A stretch of DNA of 64,000 nt from Svornostia abyssi (GTDB lineage: Bacteria; Actinomycetota; Thermoleophilia; Solirubrobacterales; Solirubrobacteraceae): the NCBI GenBank assembly GCA_024666565.1, contig CP088295.1, forward strand, positions 4,836,001-4,900,000. Direction: 5' to 3'. Made by a program: the position numbers and the translations under genes. Under the pieces are notes generated by a model, which was given only the letters and a program-made list of their open reading frames with translations, was not told where the DNA came from and did not search any database. Position 1 is the stretch's first letter; each line of letters starts with the position of its first letter. Shown here piece after piece: positions 8,133 to 16,377 of the stretch.

Positions 8133-8879
8133 ATGGCCTCGGAGCTGACGCTCGACCGTCGCGACGGCGTCGCCGTCATGACGCTGCGCGCCCCTGAGCG
8201 GCGCAACGCGCTGAGCGCCGCCATGGCGGACGCCATGGTCGCCGCGTGCGAGGAGATCGACGCCGACGGTTCGATCGGGGCGGTGATCGTCACCGGCGAG
8301 GGACCGTACTTCTGCGCCGGGGGCGACCGCGCGCAGCTCGCCGCGGCCGGAGAGGACCCGGCCGAGCCGTCGCTGTACGAGGCGATGGGCCGCATCTACC
8401 AGGCCTTCGCGCGCGTGGGAGAACTGGTGCCGCCCACGATCGCGGCCATCCGCGGCGGCGCTGTGGGCGCCGGGCTGAACCTCGCGCTGGCCACCGACCT
8501 GCGGGTCGTCGCCGATGACGCCGTGCTCCTGTCGGGGTTCCTGCCGATCGGCCTGCATCCCGGTGGCGGTCACGCCGCGCTCCTGACGCGGCTCGTGGGC
8601 CGCGAGACCGCGAACGCCATGCAGCTGTTCGGAGCGAAGGTGACCGGTGCCCGGGCGGTTGAGCTCGGGCTCGCCTGGACGGCCGTGCCGGCGGACGAGG
8701 TCGACGCCGCGGCGTTCGAGCTCGCCCGGGTTCCGGCGGCCGACCCGGAGCTCGCACGCAAGACGGCCCGGTCGATGGACACGATCGCCGGGCCGCCTGC
8801 GATCTCATGGCCGGCCGCGCTGGAGCTTGAGCGGGCGTCGCAGATGTGGTCGCTGCGACGCCGCGATCTCTCCGGCTGA
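8133..8879 (+). CDS. Enoyl-CoA hydratase/isomerase family protein (crotonase fold)
   Basis: This is a 248-residue crotonase-fold protein. Residues 12-30 give the family start (VAVMTLRAPERRNALS). The oxyanion-hole segments are FCAGGD near residue 61 and IRGGAVGAG near 108. At the two places where hydratases have catalytic glutamates it reads GLNLALATD and LSGFLPIGLHPGGG, so neither glutamate is at the expected position. It is therefore likely to be a CoA isomerase, thioesterase or other crotonase rather than a hydratase. It follows the 64-residue gene closely and converges on the calcium-repeat gene downstream. Confidence 0.85.
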   Translation: MASELTLDRRDGVAVMTLRAPERRNALSAAMADAMVAACEEIDADGSIGAVIVTGEGPYFCAGGDRAQLAAAGEDPAEPSLYEAMGRIYQAFARVGELVPPTIAAIRGGAVGAGLNLALATDLRVVADDAVLLSGFLPIGLHPGGGHAALLTRLVGRETANAMQLFGAKVTGARAVELGLAWTAVPADEVDAAAFELARVPAADPELARKTARSMDTIAGPPAISWPAALELERASQMWSLRRRDLSG

Positions 8880-8891
8880 CCTGGCGTCAGG

Positions 8892-10631
8892 TCAGGACGC
8901 CGCCCGCACGTTGCGCTTCAGCTTCGCGAGCTTCGCGCGGGGCAGGGTGCGCTTCTCGCCGTCGACCTTGACGACGGTCTTGCCGCGGACGGTGCGGGCG
9001 TTCTTCGTCAGCCAGGCGGCCCCGAAGATCTCCGCTGACTCCACGGTGCTGGTCGTCGCGCCGTCGATGACGACGTTGTCGCCGGCCCCGCCGTCGAGCA
9101 CATCGGCACCCGGGCCGCCGAGCAGGACGTCGTCGCCGTTGTCGCCGAGCAGCGTGTCCGGGCCCGAGCCGCCGAGCAGGATGTCGCTGCCCTCGCCGCC
9201 GCTGATCGTGAGGCGGATCGCGCTGGCGGCCAGGCTCGTGGCGTCGACCACGTCGTCGCCACCCAGGGCGTTGATCGTCAGCCGGTCCGCGTCAACCACG
9301 GCGCCGGAGATGGCGACCCGCGCCGCGAGCCCGCTGACCTGCGCGCTGCCCGCGCTGCCGAAGGCGCTGACGACGTCGTCGCCGTTCGTCGCGTTGACGA
9401 CGATGTTGTCGGCCGCCGCGTCATCGCCACCGACGGACGCCGCGAGCTGCGGAGTCACGTCGGTGAGGTCGGTGCCGGACAGGTCGTTGACGGTGACCGT
9501 GTCCGCGCCGCCGAGGACCTTCGGGGTGATGCGCTCGACGTCGTCGAGGTCCATCACGATGTTGGCGACGTCGCGGGTGAACCGCACGCGCCCCCCGTTG
9601 GCCGAGACCTCCATGCGCTCGGCGATGTTCGAGCCGTTGAACACCAGCTCGTCGGCGCCGTCCTGGCCCTCGACGATGTCGCTGCCGTCACCGGGATCCC
9701 ACTGGAAGTCGTCGTCGCCCGCTCCGAGGAACGCGACGTCGTTGCCCTGCTGGCCGTCGACGAGGTCGTTGTCGTCGCCGGCGAGGATGACGTCCGCGCC
9801 GTTGCTGCCGAGGAGCGTGTCCTTCCCTGTCCCGCCGTCCGTCGTCATCTTGATGAGGGCGGCGAGGTTCCCCGTCGCCGAGGCGCTGTCGTCACCGCCG
9901 TTGGCGTTGAGGACGAGGTTCTCGGAGGTGCCGATGTCGATCGAGAACGGGGCGGGGTTCAGGCGGTCGAACCGGACGCGGGTGCCGTTCGCCGTGGTGG
10001 TGAACTGCTCGGTCCCGTTGCCGCCGTTGACCTCGGTCGTGTCGGTGCCGGCGCCGCCCTCGTTGAGGTCGGTGTCGTCGCCGGGGTTCCAGATCGAGCG
10101 GTCGTTGCCGGACTCGCCGAAGACCTGGTCATCGGCGTCGCCGCCGGTGAGCGTGTCGTTGTCGGTCCCGCCGAACAGGAAGTCGAACCCGCCCTTGCCC
10201 AGCAGCGTGTCGTTGCCGGCCTGACCGAAGAGCAAGTCACCCCCCGACCCGCCGGTCAGCACATCATTGCCTGCACCACCGAACAGGTTCGAGGCGGGCA
10301 GCGCGCCGTTGGCCTCGCTGAGGGTGACGGTGTCGTTGCCGCCCTGGCCGAACGCCTGGATCTTCGCGGTGTTGGCGACGGTCGCCGTCCCGCCCGAGAT
10401 GGCGACGGCACCGCCGTTGACGAGGATCTTGCCCGCCGCGTCACGGCTGATGGTGACGTTGTTGTCGAGGTTGTCGCCGAACACGGTCAGCTGCCCCGTC
10501 GTCGGGGTGAACGTGGAGACGACCGCGGCGTTCGCGGTGCCGGCGGTCGCGGCGAAGAGACCGGCGGTGAGCGCGGCGGCGGTGAGCGCGTGACGGGCGC
10601 TGATGAGGTTGGAACGGTGCGTCTTGGACAC
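8892..10631 (-). CDS. Exported calcium-binding RTX-like repeat protein
   Basis: This 579-residue protein begins at GTG 10631 behind a GGGAG ribosome-binding site and has a signal peptide ending near TANAAV. The body contains many GGxGxDxL nonapeptides (GGAGNDVLTG, GQAGNDTLLG, GGPGADVLDG), which form calcium-loaded parallel beta-rolls. Two blocks of these flank longer beta-rich modules (around residues 200-270 and 320-430). Unlike classical RTX toxins it uses an N-terminal Sec-type signal, and no type I transporter is near. The end is basic (KLAKLKRNVRAAS). It is probably a cell-surface or secreted structural protein; a related pair is encoded at 19522-20992. Confidence 0.85.
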   Translation of the reverse strand: MSKTHRSNLISARHALTAAALTAGLFAATAGTANAAVVSTFTPTTGQLTVFGDNLDNNVTISRDAAGKILVNGGAVAISGGTATVANTAKIQAFGQGGNDTVTLSEANGALPASNLFGGAGNDVLTGGSGGDLLFGQAGNDTLLGKGGFDFLFGGTDNDTLTGGDADDQVFGESGNDRSIWNPGDDTDLNEGGAGTDTTEVNGGNGTEQFTTTANGTRVRFDRLNPAPFSIDIGTSENLVLNANGGDDSASATGNLAALIKMTTDGGTGKDTLLGSNGADVILAGDDNDLVDGQQGNDVAFLGAGDDDFQWDPGDGSDIVEGQDGADELVFNGSNIAERMEVSANGGRVRFTRDVANIVMDLDDVERITPKVLGGADTVTVNDLSGTDLTDVTPQLAASVGGDDAAADNIVVNATNGDDVVSAFGSAGSAQVSGLAARVAISGAVVDADRLTINALGGDDVVDATSLAASAIRLTISGGEGSDILLGGSGPDTLLGDNGDDVLLGGPGADVLDGGAGDNVVIDGATTSTVESAEIFGAAWLTKNARTVRGKTVVKVDGEKRTLPRAKLAKLKRNVRAAS

Positions 10632-10727
10632 GGGTGTCTCCCTTCAGAGAGGTTGGGTTCTCCATGCAAGACGCCGCGACTTCCCAATTCCTTCCCGAAG
10701 ATCTTCGCTCCGCGTACCGTGGCCCTC

Positions 10728-11774
10728 ATGAGCGACCTGTGGACCGCCGTCAAGGACCTGCCGATCACGATCGAGTCGTCCTCGTTCGAGGAGCTCGTTC
10801 CACGCGGCCCGATCGAGCGCGAGGACGTCTCGACGACGCAGCTGCGGCTGCGGGGCCGCGGCGAGGAGGGCATCGGCGAACAGGTCGGCATGCCGGCAAC
10901 CCAGGAGGGCCTGCGGGCGAGCGACTTCCCGGTGACCGGCGAGTGGGCGGCGCTCGCGGACTTCCTCGCGCACCTCGACACGATCGACATGTGGCCCGAG
11001 CCGCCCAAGTACGACCTGGAGCGCAACTGGCGCCGCTGGACGTTCGAGTCCGCGGCGCTCGATCTCGCGCTGCGCCAGGCGGGCACGAGCCTCCCGGAGG
11101 TCCTGGGCCGCACGCCGCAGCCGGTGACGTTCGTCAACTCGTTCGGGCTCGGCGATCCGCCCGACGGCGACAAGGTCGCCCACCGCCGGGCGCTGCAGCC
11201 GACGGTGGGGTTCAAGCTCGACGTCGCGCCGTCATGGACCCAGGAGATCATGGACCGCGTCGCGGCCGTCGAGGGCGTGGCAGTGATCGACTTCAAGGGC
11301 CAGTACGGCCTGGAGGTCGAGGACGAGGCGGCGCTGCTGGCGATGTACGAACGCACGGTGGCCACGTTCACCGACGTCCTGTTCGAGGACCCGCACGACT
11401 TCCCGGCCGTACTCGAGCTCCTCTCGCCGATCGCCGACCGCGTCTCCTACGACGCGCCGATCACCACGGTCGAGTCGATCGGTGCGACCCCCATCCAGGT
11501 GGGGGTCGTGAACGTCAAGCCGTGCCGCGTCGGGCGCCTGCAGGAGCTCAGCCGCCTGTACGCCCATTGCGAGTCCGCCGGCATCCAGATGTACAACGGC
11601 GGCATGGGCGAGCTCGGCGTCGGCCGCGGCCAGGCCCAGCTGCTCGCGGCGCTCTTCCATCCCGACGCGCCCAACGACATCGCGCCGTCGGACTACAACC
11701 TCGAGGAGCCGCCGCCCGGCCTGCCGCCGAGCCCGCTCGACCCCGCGCCGGACCGGGGGTTCCGCCGGCGCTGA
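10728..11774 (+). CDS. Enolase-superfamily enzyme
   Basis: This 348-residue protein has a C-terminal barrel with the landmarks of the enolase superfamily: FKLDVAP, VIDFKGQYG, LFEDPHD (metal-binding Glu/Asp), SYDAPIT and VVNVKPCRVGRLQEL, a typical strand with lysine. A conserved YNGGMGELGVGRGQAQLLAA segment follows. The spacing resembles o-succinylbenzoate synthase and dipeptide epimerase relatives, but the lysines are unusually placed, so I do not assign a reaction. The start at ATG 10728 has a TACCGT box exactly seven bases upstream, indicating leaderless transcription. It has no pathway neighbours. Confidence 0.75.
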   Translation: MSDLWTAVKDLPITIESSSFEELVPRGPIEREDVSTTQLRLRGRGEEGIGEQVGMPATQEGLRASDFPVTGEWAALADFLAHLDTIDMWPEPPKYDLERNWRRWTFESAALDLALRQAGTSLPEVLGRTPQPVTFVNSFGLGDPPDGDKVAHRRALQPTVGFKLDVAPSWTQEIMDRVAAVEGVAVIDFKGQYGLEVEDEAALLAMYERTVATFTDVLFEDPHDFPAVLELLSPIADRVSYDAPITTVESIGATPIQVGVVNVKPCRVGRLQELSRLYAHCESAGIQMYNGGMGELGVGRGQAQLLAALFHPDAPNDIAPSDYNLEEPPPGLPPSPLDPAPDRGFRRR

Positions 11775-11790
11775 TCGCCCGGCCCCGTCG

Positions 11791-12444
11791 TCAGGATGGT
11801 TTGCGCCGGAACCGCTTCGAGCGCGGATCCTCCACGCCCATCAGCTGCATGCCGGCATCCAGGACCTTGCGCAGCTCGGCATAGTCGAACTGGAGGAAGG
11901 TATGGCGAAGATTCGTCAGACAGATGCCGTAGACACTGCTCCACACGAAGCGGCTGGCGGCGACGGGATCGGCGTCGCTGAGCTGGCCAGCCTCGGCCGC
12001 GTCGACGAAGAGCGCGACCCAGCGATCATTGAAGTGGGTGATGTTCTCGCGCAGCGCGTCGTGCATGGCCGCAGGTGCTCCCGAGGTGTGCTCGCCGTAA
12101 GCCTGCAGCGCCATGATGCGCGCGCGAGGCTCGTGGTCCTCGAAGAACTGCATGTACGCATGGCACCACTGTTCGATCCGCTGCCAGGGCGGGAGATCGA
12201 GGTCGATGGCCGGGTAGATGTACTCGGTGAGCATGATGTCCTGGCCCCGGAGGATGACGGCCGCGTAGACGCCGTCCTTGTTCTCGAAGTGCAGATAGAC
12301 GGTGCCAACGCTCACGTTGGCGGCGCGCGCGATGTCCTCGACCCGGGTGCGTTCGAAGCCGTGTGCGAGAAACTGCCTCTCGGCGGCGTTGAGGATGGCC
12401 TCGAACGACACGCTGCCGCGCGCACTCCGACTCCCGATCTTCAT
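11791..12444 (-). CDS. TetR family transcriptional regulator
   Basis: This 217-residue regulator has its TetR helix-turn-helix at about residues 14-60 (ILNAAERQFLAHGFERTRVE, then NVSVGTVYLHFENKDG). The C-terminal region (WCHAYMQFFEDHEPRAR) resembles the TetR_C domain of fatty-acid-type regulators. I prefer ATG 12444, preceded by a TACGAT box at 8 bases, over upstream codons that overlap the divergent gene. It faces the RibD-C-like gene at 12488 and may control it. Confidence 0.85.
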   Translation of the reverse strand: MKIGSRSARGSVSFEAILNAAERQFLAHGFERTRVEDIARAANVSVGTVYLHFENKDGVYAAVILRGQDIMLTEYIYPAIDLDLPPWQRIEQWCHAYMQFFEDHEPRARIMALQAYGEHTSGAPAAMHDALRENITHFNDRWVALFVDAAEAGQLSDADPVAASRFVWSSVYGICLTNLRHTFLQFDYAELRKVLDAGMQLMGVEDPRSKRFRRKPS

Positions 12445-12487
12445 AGCCGGTGATCGTATCCGCAGACCGGACAGGGCAGGCAGAACA

Positions 12488-13048
12488 ATGGGCGAGGCCA
12501 TGCTGATCTACTCGATGGGCGTCTCAGTGGACGGCTTCATCAATGACCGCGACGGCGCGTTCGCGTGGACGCCCCCGAGCGAAGAGCAGTTTCGTTTCCA
12601 TCTGGCGGAAGTCAGCTCGCTCGGCGGGTATCTCTGCGGCCGCCGGCTCTACGAGGCGATGCTGGTGTGGGAGACCGACCCGTCGATGCGCGTCAACGAG
12701 CTCAGGGATGCGTTCGCGGACGTCTGGTGCGCGCTTCCGAAGGTCGTCTTCAGCCGGACGCTCGACAGCGTGCAGGGCAACGCGCGGCTCGCCACGGGGT
12801 CGGTGGCCGAGGAGGTCGCTGCGGCGCTCGACGCGACCGACCGGGATGTCTCGATCGGCGGCGCCGGCCTGGCCGCGGAGGCGATCGAGCTCGGCCTCGT
12901 CGACGAGCTGCGCATCTTCCGCTATCCGATCGTCGTGGGCGGCGGCACGCCGTACCTGCCGCCGGTCACGGATGACGTTCCGCTGGAGCTCATCGAGACC
13001 AGGACGTTCGGCTCGCGGGTGATCTTCGAGCGGTACCGGCGCCCCTAG
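12488..13048 (+). CDS. Dihydrofolate reductase-like (RibD C-terminal domain) protein
   Basis: This 186-residue single-domain protein is of the RibD-C/DHFR-like fold (YSMGVSVDGFINDRDGAF, CGRRLYEAM, LPKVVFSRTL, VSIGGAGLAAEAI, FRYPIVVGGGTPY). The family binds NADPH; RibD itself reduces a riboflavin precursor, but stand-alone members have no established substrate. ATG 12488 or 12500 could be the start. It is a clear paralogue of the gene at 13493-14038 and is divergent from a TetR gene. Its last four bases overlap the stop of the opposite-strand gene. Confidence 0.82.
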   Translation: MGEAMLIYSMGVSVDGFINDRDGAFAWTPPSEEQFRFHLAEVSSLGGYLCGRRLYEAMLVWETDPSMRVNELRDAFADVWCALPKVVFSRTLDSVQGNARLATGSVAEEVAAALDATDRDVSIGGAGLAAEAIELGLVDELRIFRYPIVVGGGTPYLPPVTDDVPLELIETRTFGSRVIFERYRRP

Positions 13049-13482
13049 CCGCCGAGTGCCGCCCGGACGTCGTCGATCGCCTGCTGCTCGGCCTCGCTGA
13101 CCTCGACGTCGTCTTCCTTGTGGCGCTTGGCGACCCGTTCGGTGAGCGTCGTGATGAACCGCCGGTAGTCGTCGACCTCCGCCGGCGTGGCCTTGGCGCT
13201 GACCGTCGCCACCGCTTCGCCGAGCCGCTGGAGGGTCCGCTCCTTGAGCTCCTCAGGGGAGTGAGCCTTGACGCGCTCGGACTTCGGCTTGCTCGCCACG
13301 AGCTCGTCGAGGAACTCGCTCTCGCCGTGCTGCTGGCGCGCTTCGGCGTAGACCTTCGCCATCTCGACGGTCTCACGCATCATCCCGCCGTGGCTCGCGG
13401 TGATCACGAGCATCCCTGCCGCCGGCGGCGCGCCGCGGACCAGATCCCATTCCTGCTCGGTGAAGGCTGCCTTGGTGGTCAT
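13045..13482 (-). CDS. Conserved hypothetical helical protein, 145 residues
   Basis: The protein is almost entirely helical, starts FTEQEWDLVRGAPPAAGMLV, and contains ASHGGMMRETVEMAKVYAEA and a charged C-terminal half. The early TEQEW..L..AP..AG..V..A..GG pattern is one I associate with an uncharacterised family in actinobacteria; I cannot name it. A TAGCGT box seven bases upstream suggests leaderless transcription. It sits between two paralogous RibD-C-like genes. Confidence 0.65.
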   Translation of the reverse strand: MTTKAAFTEQEWDLVRGAPPAAGMLVITASHGGMMRETVEMAKVYAEARQQHGESEFLDELVASKPKSERVKAHSPEELKERTLQRLGEAVATVSAKATPAEVDDYRRFITTLTERVAKRHKEDDVEVSEAEQQAIDDVRAALGG

Positions 13483-13492
13483 GGCGGGGACG

Positions 13493-14038
13493 CTATCGCC
13501 CCGCCGGGCGGTATCTCAGGTACACGACACGCGAGCTGAACGTGCGCGTCTCGACCAGCTCCAGGTCGACGCGGTGTTCTCGCGGGAAGAACGGCGTGCC
13601 ACCGCCGACCGCGACCGGGTAGACGAACTGCCGGTACTCGTCGACCAGGTCCAGACGGGCGGCCTCGGCGGCGAGCCCGGCGCCCCCGACCGCCACGTCT
13701 CCCTGGAGCGAGGCCAGCTCGGCGCGCAGGTCGCCACGCGCGAGGGTCGTGTTCGCCCCTTCGACCGCATCGAGCGTCCGCGAGAACACGACCTTCGGCA
13801 ACGCCTGCCAGATCAGCGCGAAGTCGCGCGTGATCTCTGAGGGGTCGTTCTCGGCCGTCTCCCAGTAGACCATCGTCTCGTACAGGCGACGCCCCAGCAG
13901 GTGACCGGCGAGCCCCCGCGCCTGGTCGTTGTGGAACCGGTGGAGCTCCTCGTCGGGCATCGCCCAGTCGAACGCCCCATCCGGCCCGACGATGTAACCG
14001 TCGGCCGAGACGCTCATCTCGTAGATCACGTTCGGCAT
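13493..14038 (-). CDS. Dihydrofolate reductase-like (RibD C-terminal domain) protein
   Basis: This is a 181-residue RibD-C/DHFR-fold protein, alignable along its whole length with the 12488-13048 product (LGRRLYETMVYWETAEND, LPKVVFSRTLDAV, GGAGLAAEAARLDLVDE, VGGGTPFF). It is preceded by a GAGGAA ribosome-binding site and lies 10 bases upstream of the helical gene on the same strand, suggesting an operon. The substrate is unknown; NADPH binding is expected from the family. Confidence 0.82.
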   Translation of the reverse strand: MPNVIYEMSVSADGYIVGPDGAFDWAMPDEELHRFHNDQARGLAGHLLGRRLYETMVYWETAENDPSEITRDFALIWQALPKVVFSRTLDAVEGANTTLARGDLRAELASLQGDVAVGGAGLAAEAARLDLVDEYRQFVYPVAVGGGTPFFPREHRVDLELVETRTFSSRVVYLRYRPAGR

Positions 14039-14106
14039 CTGCGTTCCTCGTCGTTGGTGGGACAGTCAACCGGGTATGACCGGGCGAGGGCTCGATACTC
14101 ATCGGC

Positions 14107-14548
14107 ATGACGATTCAGCGCATGGACAACGTCCTCATCGTCGTCGAGGACATGGAGGCCGTCACCGCGTTCTTCGCCGAGCTCGGCATGGAGCTGGAAG
14201 GCCAGACGCAGGTCGAGGGACCGTGGGTGGACCGCACCGTCGGCCTCGAAGGCGTCCGTGCCGACATCACCATGATGCGAACCCCCCGACGGCCACAGCC
14301 GCATTGAGCTGTCGAAGTTCCACTCGCCGCCAGCGGTCAGGACCGAGCCGGAGAACGCGCCGTCGAATGCTTTGGGCCTCCGCCGGATCATGTTCGCCGT
14401 CGAGAACATCGACGACGTGGTGGCCCGGCTGCGCACCCATGGCGCCGAGCTCGTGGGCGACATCGCGCAGTACGAGGACCGCTACCGGCTGTGCTACGTG
14501 CGTGGGCCTGAGGGGATCGTGATCGGGCTGGCGGAGGAGCTTGGCTGA
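14107..14548 (+). pseudogene. VOC/glyoxalase family protein, frameshifted as sequenced
   Basis: Two frames together encode a normal 146-residue vicinal-oxygen-chelate protein. The first part (MTIQRMDNVLIVVEDMEAV to DITMMRTP) is in one frame; the second (HSRIELSKFHSPP, LRRIMFAVENIDDVVARL, CYVRGPEGIVIGLAEELG) is in the next. The switch falls in a run of six C at 14282-14287; with five C the frame is continuous to the TGA at 14546. The start has a GATACT box seven bases upstream. One of six such +1 C/G events in the window, so a sequencing error is more likely than true loss. Confidence 0.8.
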
Positions 14549-14595
14549 GGGCCCCGGGCGGGAAGTACTCGCGCGTTTGCAGGACCTTCCTGCGA

Positions 14596-14668
<73 letters not shown>

Positions 14669-14790
14669 GCTGCGCTTCGGTGCAGTACACCGAGCCCGCA
14701 CAGCGTAGCCGACGTGCGCGGCGCCGCGTGTGGCAGGCTCCGCATGCAGCGCGGCGGTGACGTCGCGACGAGCGAGACATGGGAGAGCAG

Positions 14791-15558
14791 ATGAGCCTGC
14801 AGGAGACGTCGGCGCTGGTCACGGGCGGCGCATCGGGGCTGGGCCTGGCCACGGCGAAGCGGCTGGCAGCCGCAGGAGCCGGCGTGGTGATCATCGACCT
14901 CAACGCCGAGCAGGGCAACGCCGCCGCGGACGAAATCGGCGGCGTGTTCGTCCAGGCCGACGTCGCCGACACCGAGCATGTGCAGGAGGCCGTCAAGGCT
15001 GCCACGGAGATCGCGCCGCTGCGCTGGGTGCTCAACAGCGCGGGCATCGGCGCGGCCGAGCGGACGGTCAACCGCGACGGGTCCCCCGCCAGCCTGGAGA
15101 CCTTCGAGAAGGTCATCCGCGTGAACCTCATCGGCACGTTCAACGTCACGCGTCTCGCCGCCGCGGCGATCGCGCAGACCGAGCCCGACGCCGACGGGTG
15201 GCGCGGCTCGATCATCAACACCGCGTCGGCCGCGGCGTTCGACGGGCAGATCGGGCAGGCGTCGTACTCGGCGTCGAAGGGCGCGATCGTCGGGATGACG
15301 CTGCCCATCGCGCGTGACCTGTCGAGCGTCGGGATCCGCGTGAACACCATCGCGCCCGGGCTCTTCGACACGCCGATCTACGGCACCGGTGAACAGGCCG
15401 AGGCGTTCAAGGCACACCTCGGCCAGAACGTGCCGTTCCCCAAGCGCCTGGGCGTCGCCGACGAGTTCGCGTCGATGGCCATGGAGATCCTCACGAACCC
15501 GTACATGAACGGGGAGACCGTGCGGCTCGACGGCGCGATCCGCATGCCCCCGAAGTAG
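14791..15558 (+). CDS. SDR family oxidoreductase, 3-hydroxyacyl-CoA dehydrogenase type II-like
   Basis: This is a 255-residue classical SDR. It has TGGASGLGLATAKRL at the nucleotide site, NSAG, active-site Ser in INTASAAAF and YSASK, then RVNTIAPGLFDTPI and the C-terminal NGETVRLDGAIRMPPK. The last element and overall length match HSD10/type II 3-hydroxyacyl-CoA dehydrogenases. I start at ATG 14791 because GGAG at 14782 is correctly spaced for it rather than for ATG 14779. It is probably cytosolic and acts in short-chain hydroxyacyl-CoA oxidation. Confidence 0.87.
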   Translation: MSLQETSALVTGGASGLGLATAKRLAAAGAGVVIIDLNAEQGNAAADEIGGVFVQADVADTEHVQEAVKAATEIAPLRWVLNSAGIGAAERTVNRDGSPASLETFEKVIRVNLIGTFNVTRLAAAAIAQTEPDADGWRGSIINTASAAAFDGQIGQASYSASKGAIVGMTLPIARDLSSVGIRVNTIAPGLFDTPIYGTGEQAEAFKAHLGQNVPFPKRLGVADEFASMAMEILTNPYMNGETVRLDGAIRMPPK

Positions 15559-15584
15559 TCGGCGCACGACCTTCAGGCGACGCC

Positions 15585-16283
15585 TCAGCCGCCGTTGAGC
15601 GCCTCGCGCGCCGCAGTCGCGATGAGATTCGCCGTCACCTCGGGCTCTGAGATGTAGACGGCGTGGCTCCCCGCGTGCTCGACGAGGGTCGAACCGGCCC
15701 GGCCGCACATCGCGTGCTGTGCCGCCGGTGGGATCGTGCGGTCCTCGCCGGGGATCAGGAACCAGCTCGGCTTGGTGCGCCACGCGGGCTCGCCGACGGC
15801 GGCACCGAGCGCCTCGAGCCCCCACGGCGTCTGCGAGTCGGCCATGAACGCCGCGTCGCCTGGCGGCAGGTCGGCGGCGAATGCCTCCGCGAACCGGTCG
15901 CGGTCCAGGAGCAGCGCGCCGTCCTGCGGCGGCAGGATCGGCGGCGCCGGAGCGTCCGGCGGCGGGTCGGCGATCAGCGTGCTGACCGACTCACCCTCGT
16001 CGGGGGCGAACGCGGCCACGTAGACCAGGCCGGCGACGCGCTCGTGTCGGCCGGCCTCGGTGATGACCACACCCCCGTAGGAATGGCCGACGAGGATCGC
16101 CGGCCCGTCGAGTGCGTCGAGCACCCGGGCTGTGGCGGCGACATCCCCGCTCAGCGTCGCGGTCGAGTTCTGAACCATCCGGACGTCGAACCCCTCGGCG
16201 GTCAGGCGGTCGTAGACGCCGCGCCAGCCGGAGGCGTCGACGAACGCTCCGTGGACGAGGACGATGTGCTGTACATCTGACAT
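15585..16283 (-). CDS. Alpha/beta hydrolase (EstC/MeS-like)
   Basis: This 232-residue protein begins MSDVQHIVLVHGAFVDASGW. It has the nucleophile elbow GHSYGG at about residue 76, acid in IPGEDRTIPP, and catalytic His in EHAGSHAVYISEP. The closest architecture is the small esterase/hydroxynitrile-lyase-like group of actinobacteria. ATG 16283 has an AAGGA ribosome-binding site. The frame stays open upstream to about 16700, but that stretch is the low-complexity reverse of the hexapeptide-repeat gene and is not part of this protein. Confidence 0.85.
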   Translation of the reverse strand: MSDVQHIVLVHGAFVDASGWRGVYDRLTAEGFDVRMVQNSTATLSGDVAATARVLDALDGPAILVGHSYGGVVITEAGRHERVAGLVYVAAFAPDEGESVSTLIADPPPDAPAPPILPPQDGALLLDRDRFAEAFAADLPPGDAAFMADSQTPWGLEALGAAVGEPAWRTKPSWFLIPGEDRTIPPAAQHAMCGRAGSTLVEHAGSHAVYISEPEVTANLIATAAREALNGG

Positions 16284-16377
16284 GTCGCGTTCCTTGGTGA
16301 GTGCCGCGCGGGACGGAACGGCAGGGTGACGGGTGTCTCCTCGTGCGCGCCCATCGTCGCAGGTACCGTGTGCGCCC

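Noticed and set aside
8892..10631. CRISPR-like or tandem DNA repeats in the calcium-repeat genes
   Set aside because: The periodic GC-rich pattern is the degenerate nonapeptide code; there are no identical repeats with unique spacers.
14779..14790. ATG 14779 as start of the SDR gene
   Set aside because: The ribosome-binding site GGAG at 14782 lies after it and is correctly spaced for ATG 14791.
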